Source: Dromaius novaehollandiae
Taxonomy: Eukaryota > Chordata > Aves > Casuariiformes > Dromaiidae
Direction: 5' to 3'
Length of the DNA: 64,000 bases
NCBI RefSeq assembly: GCF_036370855.1
Contig: NC_088103.1
Span: forward strand, 10,355,404 to 10,419,403
A model generated the notes under the pieces. The model was not told the DNA's origin, made no database searches, and was given only the letters and a program-made list of their open reading frames with translations. A program made the translations under genes and the position numbers. Positions 13,889 to 25,599 of the stretch are shown here, piece by piece (position 1 is the stretch's first letter; every line of letters starts with the position of its first letter).

Positions 13889-16800
13889 ATCTGCAAGCCT
13901 AAAAATAGGCAGCTGCCGACAGCTGATCCCGCACAAAGGGCCCTGCGCGCACCAGGAATTCGGGAGGGCCGAGGGCCAGCGGCGCAGCCCTGCTTTGTGC
14001 TCCCGGCCCCCCGCCGCGAGCATCCCCGGGGGACCCGGTCAAGGCAGCCACCCCCGCCGGGGGCATTTCGGGTGCCGCGGCACGCGGGAAAGCCTGCAAA
14101 ACGCTCAAAGCTGCCTGGGGTTTGCTCCTGCCACGGGGGAGCAGCCGCCGTGGCCCGCGGCGCGAGCTGAGCAGCCAGGACGGGGGGCCAGCGCGTGGCA
14201 GGTGTGGCCATAAATTACCAGGGATAGAGCCGGGACGAGCCGGCCACCTTTTAAGGATGGCTGCGGCCCGGCGTAGGAGAGGCCGGGGCCGCCGAGGATG
14301 GAGCCGGCGGCTCCAGGCTGCAGCTGGGGGTTAGCGGAGATTTGCCGGGATCGGGGTGGCTGGAGCCACCTGCCAGGGCCCGTCACGGCCGGGGGGCAGG
14401 CGCTCCGCGCGCGCCGGGGGCTGCGGCCGGCTGCCAGGCACCATGCCTCGTCCCGAGGCCAGCTGCAGGCACTCAGATCCGGGAGCGGATCCCTGCACGC
14501 CCGGGGTGATCCGGGCTCTGAGCCCCCCCCGTCTTTCCCGCACCCTTTTCCCCGTTTTGGGAGCTGGTGCAAAGGGGATGCAATGCAAGACAAGCCCTGG
14601 GCACGTCGCTCACAGCATCTCACCAAGGGACCCTAGGGCGGTTAATAGGACGCATGGTCATTGCTGTGACTGGAGCATCAAGGTACCCAGATTGTACCGG
14701 GTGGCGAAAAACCCAGGGGTTTGCTCTCCTTGTTGAGGACATAAGGACTTGCGGGTGACTTCAAGGTCCTGTTGCCTTCATTTTGCTCCTGCCTAGCAGC
14801 AGGTCCCCCGCTCTGCTGCACAAGCGGGTGCTGGAGGCAGGGCTCCGTTTGAATAATGTTCACTACAGCCAACTACAGCGCTCCCTGCTTACACAGCCTT
14901 AAACCTCAAAGCCCTTTACAGGAACTTCTACAGCATTACCCTCATTTTAGGCAAGCGAGAACAAAGGCACAGAGGAACGAAGTGGCCGCCTACGTATGCC
15001 CAAGCCCCACGTCCCTCGAGGATCCCAGAGCCTCTGAGCCCACGAGACATCAAGAGGGTCAGGGCAGCAACAAGTGAAGGACATTTCACTGCATAGATAA
15101 CACCGACCTTCCTCCTCGTGTCTCTCCATCAGCATTAAGGGCCTGTTCTCACACGTGCAAGGACTGAAAAGAAAAAAAAACACATGCCCAACTATTAGAT
15201 TGACATTTGTCTCAGGCCAGAGGAACTGTCCTAAGTCATCTCCCCACAAGGCCTCCACCTCCCTGGGAGACACTGTGGTCTCAAACCCACAGGCACCCAA
15301 GGGCTGAGAGGGTGAAGGACAGCGTCACCCCCAGCATCTTTCCAGAGGCCACCACAGCTAATTGACCCCTTGATACTATCAGTGAGTAGGTCTTAAGATT
15401 TTTTTTTTTTTTTTTAATAAAACACAGCAGGAAGGTCAGATTGCATTTCCCTGGGCAGTCTCCAGAACACACTGTTGGATGCAGTTTCAGGGACATTTTG
15501 AAGTATTTACAGATGGAGAAGAGGCCCTGGGAGCAGGTGCCAGAGGCAGCTTGGGGTTGTCTCTTCTCCTGGGCTGTTTCAGCAGTGCAACGGCAGACTG
15601 GAAGAGGCAGTTTGGGGGTGTGAGAGGACATTCATCCCCAAAGAGCTGGTGGGACCATAGGAGGCCCACCCCGTGCACCCGCCATGCTATGGGGCTGTCC
15701 GACAAGCCTGGGGCACCCCTTGGACGAGGGGAGCACCCAGCAGGGATGCTCTGGGCCACCAGCAGAAACCAAAGCTTCACCTCCAAGAGGAAACCTCCGC
15801 CCGGTGCTGGGGCCAACCCCCCCCCCCCAGCTCCCACTTCCCCCCTCCAAAGCTGGGGCTGGGCTCCAGCTCGACAGCCAGGCAGCGGGGGCCGGCGGCA
15901 GGGGTTATTTCTGAACCGGGCTCGGGCGCCTGCATTTCTCCCGCGGCCCCGGGAGCCTCCAGCTGTCTGCTGGAGCCTGCCGCAAAGCCCCGGGGCCCGC
16001 GAGCGGCAGCTGGGGCCTGGGCATGTCCTCCCCGGGTCACGTTGCAGAGGCAACTGGCCAGGCTGAGGAGGAGGAGGAGGATGGCCTTGGGGAGGGAGGC
16101 AGGCTGTGCCTGAGGAGCAGGTGGCCTCTGTGATGGGGTTGTTGGACTGCAGGTTATGCTGGGAGAAAGGGAAGCAGGGGGGAACGAGCCCTGCCCTTCC
16201 CGCCTAGGCACCGAGCGCGTTTCCCCTCCTGCCGCCCAGGAACGCCCTCAAGTGTGGGAGAGGGATGAATTTCCCCTCGGGGTGGGGGGAGCTGGCTCTC
16301 GGGGCAGCTCAGCCCCTCACCTGCTGCAACGGATCCGGGGGGCTCCTGGCACAGCTCCCTGCCCAAGCCACGTCCCAGCCCTGGAGACCCATCACAAAGC
16401 GCCCAGGGCCCCGGCCGCCCCCTTCCCCGGGCAGGGGGGTCCCACCTGCACCGGGTGCTGCGTCCGCATGTCCCAGCCTTCCCGTCCGAAGCGTTGGAGC
16501 GACGAGAAGCGCCTGCGGGAGACAAGCGCGGCGCGGAGAGGAGCCGGGTTCAGCGACGGGGCCAGGAGGAGCCTGGGGGCAGCAAGCTCCCGCCGCCAGG
16601 AACAAGCACCCAGGGAGCAGCCTCGCTCCTCACCCCACGCCGTGCCTGGAGCCTGCCTTCTCCCCCCGCGTCCCTTTGCTTCGTGCTGGAAGGCCGTGGA
16701 GCAGTCTACAAGGCTTTCTGCAGCGCCCGGGGCTGCGTTTGGGGTTTGCAGCAGAGGGCTGGTGACAAGTGACAGCTTGGTGCAATGCTCGAGGGGCAGA

Positions 16801-19800
16801 GCCCTGCCCCAGCGCTGCCCATGCCCACGCCGCCCTGCCCGGGGGGCCGCGGAGGTGGTACCTTGGGGGCCGCACGAGGCCTCTGCCGCCATCAAGCCTC
16901 CTGGGCGGGTGACGAGGAGACGGGACGCGAGGACGCGGGCGCTGCCGGGAATCAGCCGGAGGTTGCCCACTCCTTTCCCATGAGGTCACCGAGCAGCTGG
17001 CAGCGATGAAGCATCTGTGGCCACCTCGGGCCACGTCCCCACTTGGGGGGGGGCAGCAGGGTCCCCACTGCTGACCGCAGCCTGGGGACAGGCACGAGCG
17101 CGCCCAGTGGGGACAGCCAGATGTGCTGTGTCCCACGGCCACCGCCCGGCACCCCAGCTGTCCCGGAGCCTTTGCGTGCAGCGCTGCTTCCCAAAGCATT
17201 GCTCCTCGGGCCCGGGCTGACTCACGGAAACGAGGAAAGTGTTGCCTTCTGCTTCCAGCAAGCAGCTTGCTCAGTGGCACCACGATCTAAACAAGACAAA
17301 ACAAAACTGCAAGTTTTTGGTTTTTTTTAAACATGTTCTCTGGACTTTGGGGTTGCTGGTTTGTGCAGAAGCTTTGCCGGTTTCAGTAACCGAGGCCACA
17401 CGGCCCCTCAGCAAGAGGATCAAGGCGTTCATCCCTCTGCTCCCACCCCCTCGTTCGTAAAGGTGCTAACGAGCCCCTGCAGCCTGCAAGCCGCTCTCGG
17501 GGGGCTCTTTCCACCTGATAGAAAACCACCACCTTGTAAGATTTCCAGATGCTTTACGTGTACAAAAACCAGCAAAGTCCCTCTCGCTGTCCGATGAGCC
17601 ATAAAGCGCTCCAGGCCGCGGGAGCCGAGCCGCGAGCATGCACCACCTCTCCTGCGGGGCTGGGAAGCCTCCAACGTGGGCGCCGCATCCCAGGAGCTGC
17701 ACGGGGAGGGGGGTCCCCGCAGCCCTGCTGCCGCTTGCGCCCCTTCCCTCCTGCTTTCCAGCTCCAGGCGCCTCGGGAACCTCCAGAGCAGGTCTGATGC
17801 ACGGTCCCAGCTTCGAAAAGCTGCTGCCACCTCCTGGAAAGAGGCTCCCTCCCCGGAGGGCCGGGACGGCACCGGGGACGGGGAGCTGAGCGTGCCAGCA
17901 CCTGCTGCCTGCTCATACCCGCTCACTACGCACTAAGCCGGGGGCAGGAGCAGGTGCCGAGCTGCCTGCAAAAGAGCCGCCAGCAACGTGCCCCAGCCAG
18001 AGCCGAGCCGGGCTGCGGCCGGAGACAGCACCGCAGCAGCAGGTCTGGGCCACGGGTGCAGGGAATGAAGCAGAAGCAGCAGTATTCATGCACACCAGCG
18101 TGGATACGCATGCACCTGCACATGTGCAGGGTCACCTCTTCATAGTGCAGGGCAGGACAGGCTGAGCGGGACCCTACAAGTCAATGAGGGCTGCAGTCAC
18201 AGCCAGCAAGATCAGTCCCGAAAGAGGACATGTGCTCCCTCCTTCCCCCTACCCCACGCACCCGTAGTGGGGACCCTGCAGATGCAGTTTCCCAGGGCAC
18301 TTGCCTTAGCACTCTTCCAGAACGTTTCCCACAGGCGATGCTGCCCCAGCACCAGGCAGCTTCAGGCTGGCTTGTCCTCTGGCTCAGCTTTTCCAGGCAG
18401 GGGGAACCAAGCAGGGCTGCAGCGCACAAGAAAGCACAACTGAAGTTTCCTATGGCCAGGCAGGGCCCACGGTCCTTCCCGAGGGAGCCTAACGGTGCTC
18501 TCCTTGACATGGGGGCACCTTTTCCCCTTTTAGCTTCTCCTCCACCAGGTATCACCCCTGGGGAGCCTGGGCTTTGCAAAGGGCGAGAAGGTGCCACCCA
18601 GAAAACTGCGTCCTGGTGGCCCAGGAAATGCAGGGGAAGATGGCAAAGCCTAAAGCAGTACCGCAGGGGAGGAAGGCCCGCCGTGGGCAAGGGCAACCTC
18701 AGCCCCACAGGGCTCGTGCAGCCTCCCAAGCAGCTCCCTGCTCATCCTCAGCCCACGTTAGACATCGGGAAGCAGCAGCGCTCGCCCTCCTCAGACCGGC
18801 AGTCCTACACCACTGGGGCAGAGCACCGGGAGGAAGCAGTTGGTTATATCATCACGCACGCAAGAGGAGCCCCGCGGGTCCGGCAGCCAAGCACACCGCC
18901 CACGGCTGGCACGGGCACGAAGGCTGCGGGATGGCTCCTGCACACCAAAACCAACCCCGGCTGCAGCAGATCAGTCGCTGCCACCAGCCATCTACTGCTT
19001 AAGGGGGGTTCAGCCTCCACGGGAGCCGGCTTCCCGAGCAGGATGGGGCTTCTGACCCTGCTCCAGGCTGTGCATTTATTGCCCTGCTCAACATGTCTAT
19101 GGAAAGGGCATTTGTGGTCTATATTCTTCCTGATTTTGCCTCCTACCTTGTTTCCCAGCTTTCAGCTGCAGGGGGGATTTGCTGGGGTGCATCTGTCAGT
19201 CCACAGCAAGGAAGGGATGACTCCGGCAGGAAAAGCTGCTCTTCTGACCCCCGGGTCAGGCTCTGCCTCACTTCAAGTCCTTTGAAAACCCATGTTTTCC
19301 CTCCTTCCTTAGATGTAGTTTGGTTTGTGCCTCAGGAAGGGGAAGTTCCCCCAAGGAAATCTCCTTCTACGACCTGGAGCCATAGCGCTCTCCAGCAACA
19401 GAGACGTGCCGGAGAAACGTGGCCCTGGGGAGGATCCCACCCAGGCAGCATGCCACCACCTGACCAGAGGTGAACCCAAGCCACTCTTTCCCTAGGGAAA
19501 TCACAGGGCAGCAGGAGGACGTTGGTAGCTCCAGGGCCAGCCAGAGTCGGAATAAAGCCCCCTTTCCTGAGCAGGCCATTCGCTTCAGAGGAGCTCCCAC
19601 CCGGGCAGTGCCTGAAGGACCTCGCGGGCTCCTCCCTTCGAATAGGCCAGGGTGCTGCTGCCAAGTGGTTTTGCACGTCTCTCCCCTTAGGAAGCCCCTG
19701 GGCAGCAAAGCACCCAGGCTCCCCTTCTCTTCCTCACTCGTTCTTAAAGCATATCACAGGGCCATATCGGGAGACGAGCGATATCACGACGCCCACGAGC

Positions 19801-22130
19801 CAGTTTCACCCAGGTGCTCAGGCGGCAGCAGCAGCTGGGGCTGGTCTGGGGACGCAGCACCTTTACCAAGTCAAACCTCACCTACACACGCTGCCCTGGG
19901 ACACGTCCTTTCTTCATGGGGAGGGCATGGGAAGATGGCACTGCTGTGGTAGCCGGGATTCAGCTTTCGCTGAAAGCTATCCCCCTTTTTCTTCCGAAGC
20001 AGGGAAGGCACAGAAGCAAGCAGCATTTGGCAGTGTCTCCTGGAGCCAGACACCCCATAAATCTCCCCCCACGAAAGCCGAGACAGCACCGGTCTCTCAC
20101 CCCATGCTGCTCCTCGGGAAAGAAAGCAGGTATTGTGCACGTCTCGGCCCGGGTACGCGAGCCGGGGCCTCCGGGCCAAAACCCGAGAGCACACGTTGTG
20201 GGGCACAGCGGGGAGCCCAGGGCAAGAAGGGATCGCAGGGTTTCCTTTCCTCCCCACCGGCCTCCGGAGAGCAGCGCTTCCGATTCCCACATTTCCTGCT
20301 TTAGAGGATAACGATGCACTTTGTAACGGGTGAAACCACAATACCTAGATCGAGTTCGTCTCAACTGCTTTCCCCGACTCTGCTGCTCTCCCGCCTTCAG
20401 CCGGACCTGCCGTCTCCCGCGGGGTCCAAGGAGGTTGAACACGTACCCCGCAGGCTGCTCCCCCGCCGTGGCACAGCTCATCCCAGCATCACGCCACAGC
20501 ACACTTCCCAGCCTCCGGGAGCTGCCGGGACCTTCCCGCGCAGGGCCAAAGCGGGATCCCTCGGCTCCTGGGTCTTCTCCTTGTTGCACGCACGCTGGGC
20601 TGCTTTGCCAGGCCAAACTGGGGGGCAGAGGGGTGCAGTCTCTGCTTTCCCCCCCAGCAGGGCAGAGGGAAGTGTTCATGGTCTCATCCTGGCATCCTCT
20701 GCTGGACCAAGTGGCAGGAGAAGCCGAGGAAGCGTTTAACAAAGATTAAAGGACTTGCCTGAGGTCACACCAGGTCTCAGTGACAGAGATAAAACCCAAG
20801 CAAAATGATCTCTTGGGCTTGAAGCCTGGTGCTTTAGCAAGAGGCTTTTCCAGCAGGAATATCCCTGTCCTCAGCGGAAAGCGCCGGGCACCTCTCGCAG
20901 CAGACAGCCTGGGTTTGCATCTGTATAACATCTGGCTCGACATGGGGAGACCTCCATCCTCCATGGGGAAAACGCTTCCTCTCCCTCCACAGGGACCCAC
21001 TGGGAAACCAGGGATCAGGGAGCCAGGTGGAAGTTTATGGGCTTCCCCACCTAAAAGACTTCTCCAGATGGGTCTCTCCCACTGGATTTTTTTCCAGGTG
21101 AAGGGATGAAGGAAGGGAGAAGGAGAGGAGGCAAGATGGGCAAGGGCAATACCATGGATCCCGCTTTTCTGCTCGCGGTGGAAGCACCAAGCAGGGTGGC
21201 CAGACTGCTCCCCAGCACCTCCTGCGCCAGCCATGACTGCGGCAGATGACGTGGGGCTTCGCGGGAAGCAGGAACCCAGCTCCAGCCGCACATCCCAGAT
21301 TTGTACTGGACCAGCAGCAAAACCCCCATTGCAGTAGCTCCCCAGCCGGGTTTGGGGCCACGGGGAGGCTGCCGAGGGGCAACCTGCGTTCGGCACCGCT
21401 CGCCTGGCCGCGCAGGAGGGCCACGCGCCCCGTCCCATCCCACGGGATCAATCCTGCCACCGGCATCGTCTGACAGGAAGAGGAAATGCCAGGCGTTTCC
21501 CAGCTGCTTGTACCCGAGCCAAGGCTAAATGCCACCCCTAAAAATACCGCGGGGCAGGCGAGGCATGCCAACGGCCTCGCGCCCGGCCGAGCCGCCGCTG
21601 CCGAGGGTTTGTCTCCGAATGAGGACGCGCCGGGGAGCGGCTCCAGGCCGACCCGTGGCTCTCACCTCCCCTCGTTCAGGGCAGAGGGCAAAAGCCATTT
21701 GGGAGGCAGATGCTTTCCAAAATGCAGCACCCCTGCAAAACCCACCGCGCTCTGGCTGAAAAAAAACAGGAGGCATCTCTCAAAGGGAAACTTTTGCTCT
21801 AAGAAACCAAATTCACTGAAAAAGTCATTCACCTGCTCAAGGAAAGCATCCTCCCAGCAGCCTGAACACAGAGACCAGAGCACTCCTAGCCCCGATGCAA
21901 CTCCCCCGTGCTTAAATAGCCGTTTGCTGCTGCTACGCGCGCCGAGATCGCCTCTCCGAGGCCATCCCAAGCCTCGGCTGGATGTCGGGACGCGGCAGAC
22001 CCACCCGATGCTTGCGAGAAACCCCGGACAAAAGGCTTCTGTGAGCCGGCAGCAAGCGGACGGTGGGGGAGCGCCAAGGCCACCAGCAGCACATGTGCAG
22101 CTGCCGCGGATCCAAAGGGGACCCGGGAGC

Positions 22131-22330
22131 AGGGGGAAAATTAATGATGATGAGGGAAGTCCATCGCGCCGCGCAGATTGATTACCTCCGCGATGAGACG
22201 CACATAATGGCCAAGTTCAGGCCGCGCTGGCGAGGAGCTGGAAAGCGAGGGCCATAAATAAGCCAGGGAAAGGAAGGAAGACAGAAGGCTGGCAGGGATA
22301 AATAAATACTCGCAGTTTGACGGGGCTCAG
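22131..22330. promoter_or_regulatory. AT-rich motif cluster, candidate enhancer
   Basis: An AT-rich island with ATTAATGATGATGAGG at its start, ATTGATTA at 22177-22184 (core of the ONECUT/HNF6 site), CATAATGGCC, and CATAAATAA and GATAAATAAATA words further on. It lies about 12 kb downstream of NEUROG3. That ONECUT1 activates NEUROG3 in mammals is established; that this element acts on the gene is inference. Confidence 0.3.
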
Positions 22331-25300
22331 GGGAGGCCTAGGGGAGACACCGGAGCACCGGGATGGGACGTGGACCACAGGCTGGACGCCAGGCAAACCC
22401 CGAGGGCTTGGGGAGCCAGAGCCCACCACGTGGCTTTTGCCCTGACACAAAGACCTCGGTCACCTCTCTGGGGAAGGTCCCTTCTCCTCTCAGGTCGATG
22501 AAGGGTAGAGACGACTCCACGTTAATGCCAGCAGTAGAAGAGTAGCCCAGAGAGTTTGGATAAATATCCAGAAGCTGTCATGTTTTGGAGCTTCTGGGAA
22601 TAGCAATAACTCATCCAGAAGAGAAAGTGTTTCCAGGTGAGGTTTCTCATGTTCCTCCATCTAGCTCAGCTGGCAGGTCCAAGACTTCCTATCGAAAAAC
22701 ACATATCCAAAGCCCCTATTTCCTCCTCCCCAGTGTCCACATTCCTCAGCATTTCCTCATTTGAGTTTTCTGTCTCACCATGTAATAAAATAAGTGACCC
22801 AGGCAAGAAGAAAGAAGAAAAAAAGACAGACAACCATTAAGAGCTCATGTAAGGACTAGTTCTGCCTGTATTCTCCTCTCAGAGGAGAATTAATCTTACC
22901 CTGTGGTGGATGAGCCTAGGCACAAGGGCAGCCGCTGTCCTCTCTGACCGCCTGTCCTTGGAGGCTGTCCTCATCCAGCTCGCTCAAAACATACAGAGAA
23001 GCGGCCAAGGTACAAGGCCACTGTCACTGCCAGTGACACCTTGCCCCACTGATGCAGGACCTCCTGACAAGAGCAAAGAGGCAAAATCAAATCCAGCTGC
23101 AGGTGCCAATGGAGCCAGAGTCATCCCTGTGTTGGGGCAGAGGAAGAAGCTTGAATCAAGTCTTCAGCTCGTCATTGGCAGCATTTGGCCTCTGCAGCAG
23201 CTAGAAGAGCTGCTGGCTCAAGCCTTTCAGGGCATCTTGGGCAACAGTCAGGGCAAACACCACCATGCTGCATACAGACACCCTCATGGAAAGTGGCATC
23301 CTTGGCTCTCACCAGTTCCTAGTTTGCTCCTCCTCCCACAAGTCACCAACAGCTGGTTTTTCCATAGCCATTGCAGCAAGTTTCTTGCCCTCACCACCCC
23401 CTCAGAGGCAAGCTCATGGACAAAATCCCAACAACAGAGGCAACAGTTATGCTGGCTTTTCAGCAACTCCAGGACTTCATCCTGCATTAGAAAGGGATAA
23501 GAGAAAGCAGAAGGCCTTGACATCCCTCGCTTCAGCTACGCTCCTCCCCAGGACATCCCCCCCCACCCCTCATCAGCCAGGCCCCATGGAAGCAGGGATG
23601 CTGCACGCAAAGGAGCTAGAGGCGTTTTGGCTCAAGCCTCTACTCCAGACCCAATGCTCCCCAAAACAGGAGCAACCACTAAAGGGACTTTGTCACACAT
23701 GCTCCCCCAAACTACCCTGGAGGGACAGTAGTAATCAGAGGCGCTCGGCAGGGGGGACTTTGGGGTAATAACTGCACCACTACCAAAGCTCCACCACAGT
23801 CTGATACACACAACCCCTCCAAGACCTTTAAGTCTCATCAGGCTTCCCCACGAGCAACCCAGCCTTTTGGGCTTCCCTCACTGCCTTCCTCAGCCAAAAG
23901 AGCCAACTTTGGGCTCTTTCCTAGCTGCTTCAGCCATCAGCCACCGATGAGTAACGGGCGCGGGGGAGCAGAGGGCACGGGGCTCAGCGTTTCGCCCATT
24001 GTCCCCCATCTGCTTCTTTCGGCCCAGTTATCTTTCTTTGGGCTAAATAAGCCCTTTGCGTTTTGTTGTGGTTTCTTCCCTTTCTTTCTCTCCTTCGCTG
24101 TTTTGTCAAGAAAAACCTTGCCCAAAGAGTCGCCGTGATTTACTGCAGCGTTAACAAATGTCAGGGCTTGGGAGCCTTGTAGGAGCCGCTGGCTGGCAGC
24201 CTGCCTGGACAAACACACTAAAAGTCAACCCCGGCATGGATACTTGAGGAATTAGTGTCCATACAAAGATGCATTAAATACAGGGAGAAAGATGTAGGTT
24301 TTTACAGCCGAGGCTTGAAAGGTTCCTCGGGGCTGTTTGACATATGGCGCTTGGCGGCTGCACCTGCCCTGCCTGCTCGGCGCGAGCCGGGCTCCGCGCT
24401 CCTCCTCATCCCGCTCCAGGGAGGCTCCGCGAACCGAGTGCCGGGATGCCGCCGGCCACAAGCGTGGCCGAAGAGGGCCCAGCTGCCCCACGGGGACCCG
24501 TTTTCCAGCATTTTCACCCAACCCTGGCACAGCACCCCCAGGCAGGGCTCCCTGCTTGCTGGGAAAACGCAAAAAAAAGTCTTTTTAAATGCAACAAGAA
24601 GGGACGTGCATCAGTCAAGCCCTTCGCTCACCATCCAACAGCAAGCCCATGCTGGAAGGTGACCCAGAGGGAGAGGAAGGGCTGCCAGCCTCCCTGCAGG
24701 GAGCTGCCCGTCCCGGGGGCCACGGTCAGAGCACAGCCCCCGCGCAGGGCTGCTCTGCCCAGGCCCAGAGACGAGGGAAACGTTGGCCCATGCACCGAGG
24801 TTAAAAAGAAGTGCAGTATTTCCTCCAGCGCAGCCAGCCTCTCCCCAGCCCTGCATCGCGGCGAAGGTTTCCTCGCCGGCCGCATCCCACACGGCCCCGC
24901 CGTTCCCGCTCCTCCGCTGTTGCCGTTTGCAGAGACCCAACGCTGCAGCGCGGAGGAAGACCGTGCTGCACACGCATGCGTTTTAAAGGTTAATCTCTCC
25001 CCCGGTACCTGCTGCTGCACGTGTTTTGCTAGACGAGGCGTGCAAGCCTGACCGAAACGCCTGGGCAGCGTTCCCCATCTGATGCCAGACTTAAACAGCA
25101 TGGAGAAAAACATCGCGTCCTAAAATAAAATAAATAGCCCCTGGGGCTCTTGATAGAGAAAACATTTTTCCCAAGCAAATCCATTCCCATATATGCCCTG
25201 CGTTACTGCGAAGGCGGTTTGACTGCACAGTGCTCTGGGAAGGCGGTTATGTGACTGGACACGCTGTAAATCCCATGCACGAAGCGGGGGAGAGCATAGC

Positions 25301-25570
25301 CGGCAGGCGATTTAGCAGCTTGGAGACCAGTCAGTTGACCCAGCTGACACGGCGTTACCTTAGTTTACCTCCAGGTCCTGCCCCGAGGCACCGCCGCTCG
25401 CCCACGGAGCGGGCTGGGGCCAAGGACAGAGGCAGGCTCTGCCCGAAACCGCCCCCGGTTATCCATGCAGGTCGCAGGGGAGCGAATAAATGGAAACCCC
25501 GACAGCGGCCTTGGCATAACTGCTGCTCGGGGGAACGCGCAGGGTCTCGGAGCCGCCCTCCCCGACAGCA
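22331..25570. other. intergenic DNA, no gene recognised
   Basis: Mixed-composition noncoding sequence. Frames such as the one at 22910-23500 on the plus strand have neither a recognisable domain nor a codon pattern that stands out from the overlapping frames. No RNA gene was seen. Confidence 0.5.
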
Positions 25571-25578
25571 GCTCGGTC

Positions 25579-25591
25579 TCTATTGATTATA
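25579..25591 (+). promoter_or_regulatory. full ONECUT/HNF6 consensus site
   Basis: The 13-base word TCTATTGATTATA satisfies every position of the published HNF6 consensus DHWATTGAYTWWD. It is set in a short AT-rich patch inside GC-rich DNA. It lies 8.4 kb beyond the NEUROG3 poly(A) signal. HNF6 regulation of NEUROG3 is known from mammals; use of this site is inference. Confidence 0.35.
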
Positions 25592-25599
25592 GAGGAAAT

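Larger units (their letters stand above)
10471..22130. other. intergenic DNA, no gene recognised
   Basis: Long GC-rich stretch with overlapping, unrecognisable reading frames on both strands. Contents that can be named are a tandem 10-base duplication at 10921-10940, an imperfect short repeat around 13496-13553, a 20-base G run at 13869-13888, a poly(T) tract near 15400-15416 and a C run near 15820. No exon of a known gene was found. Confidence 0.5.
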
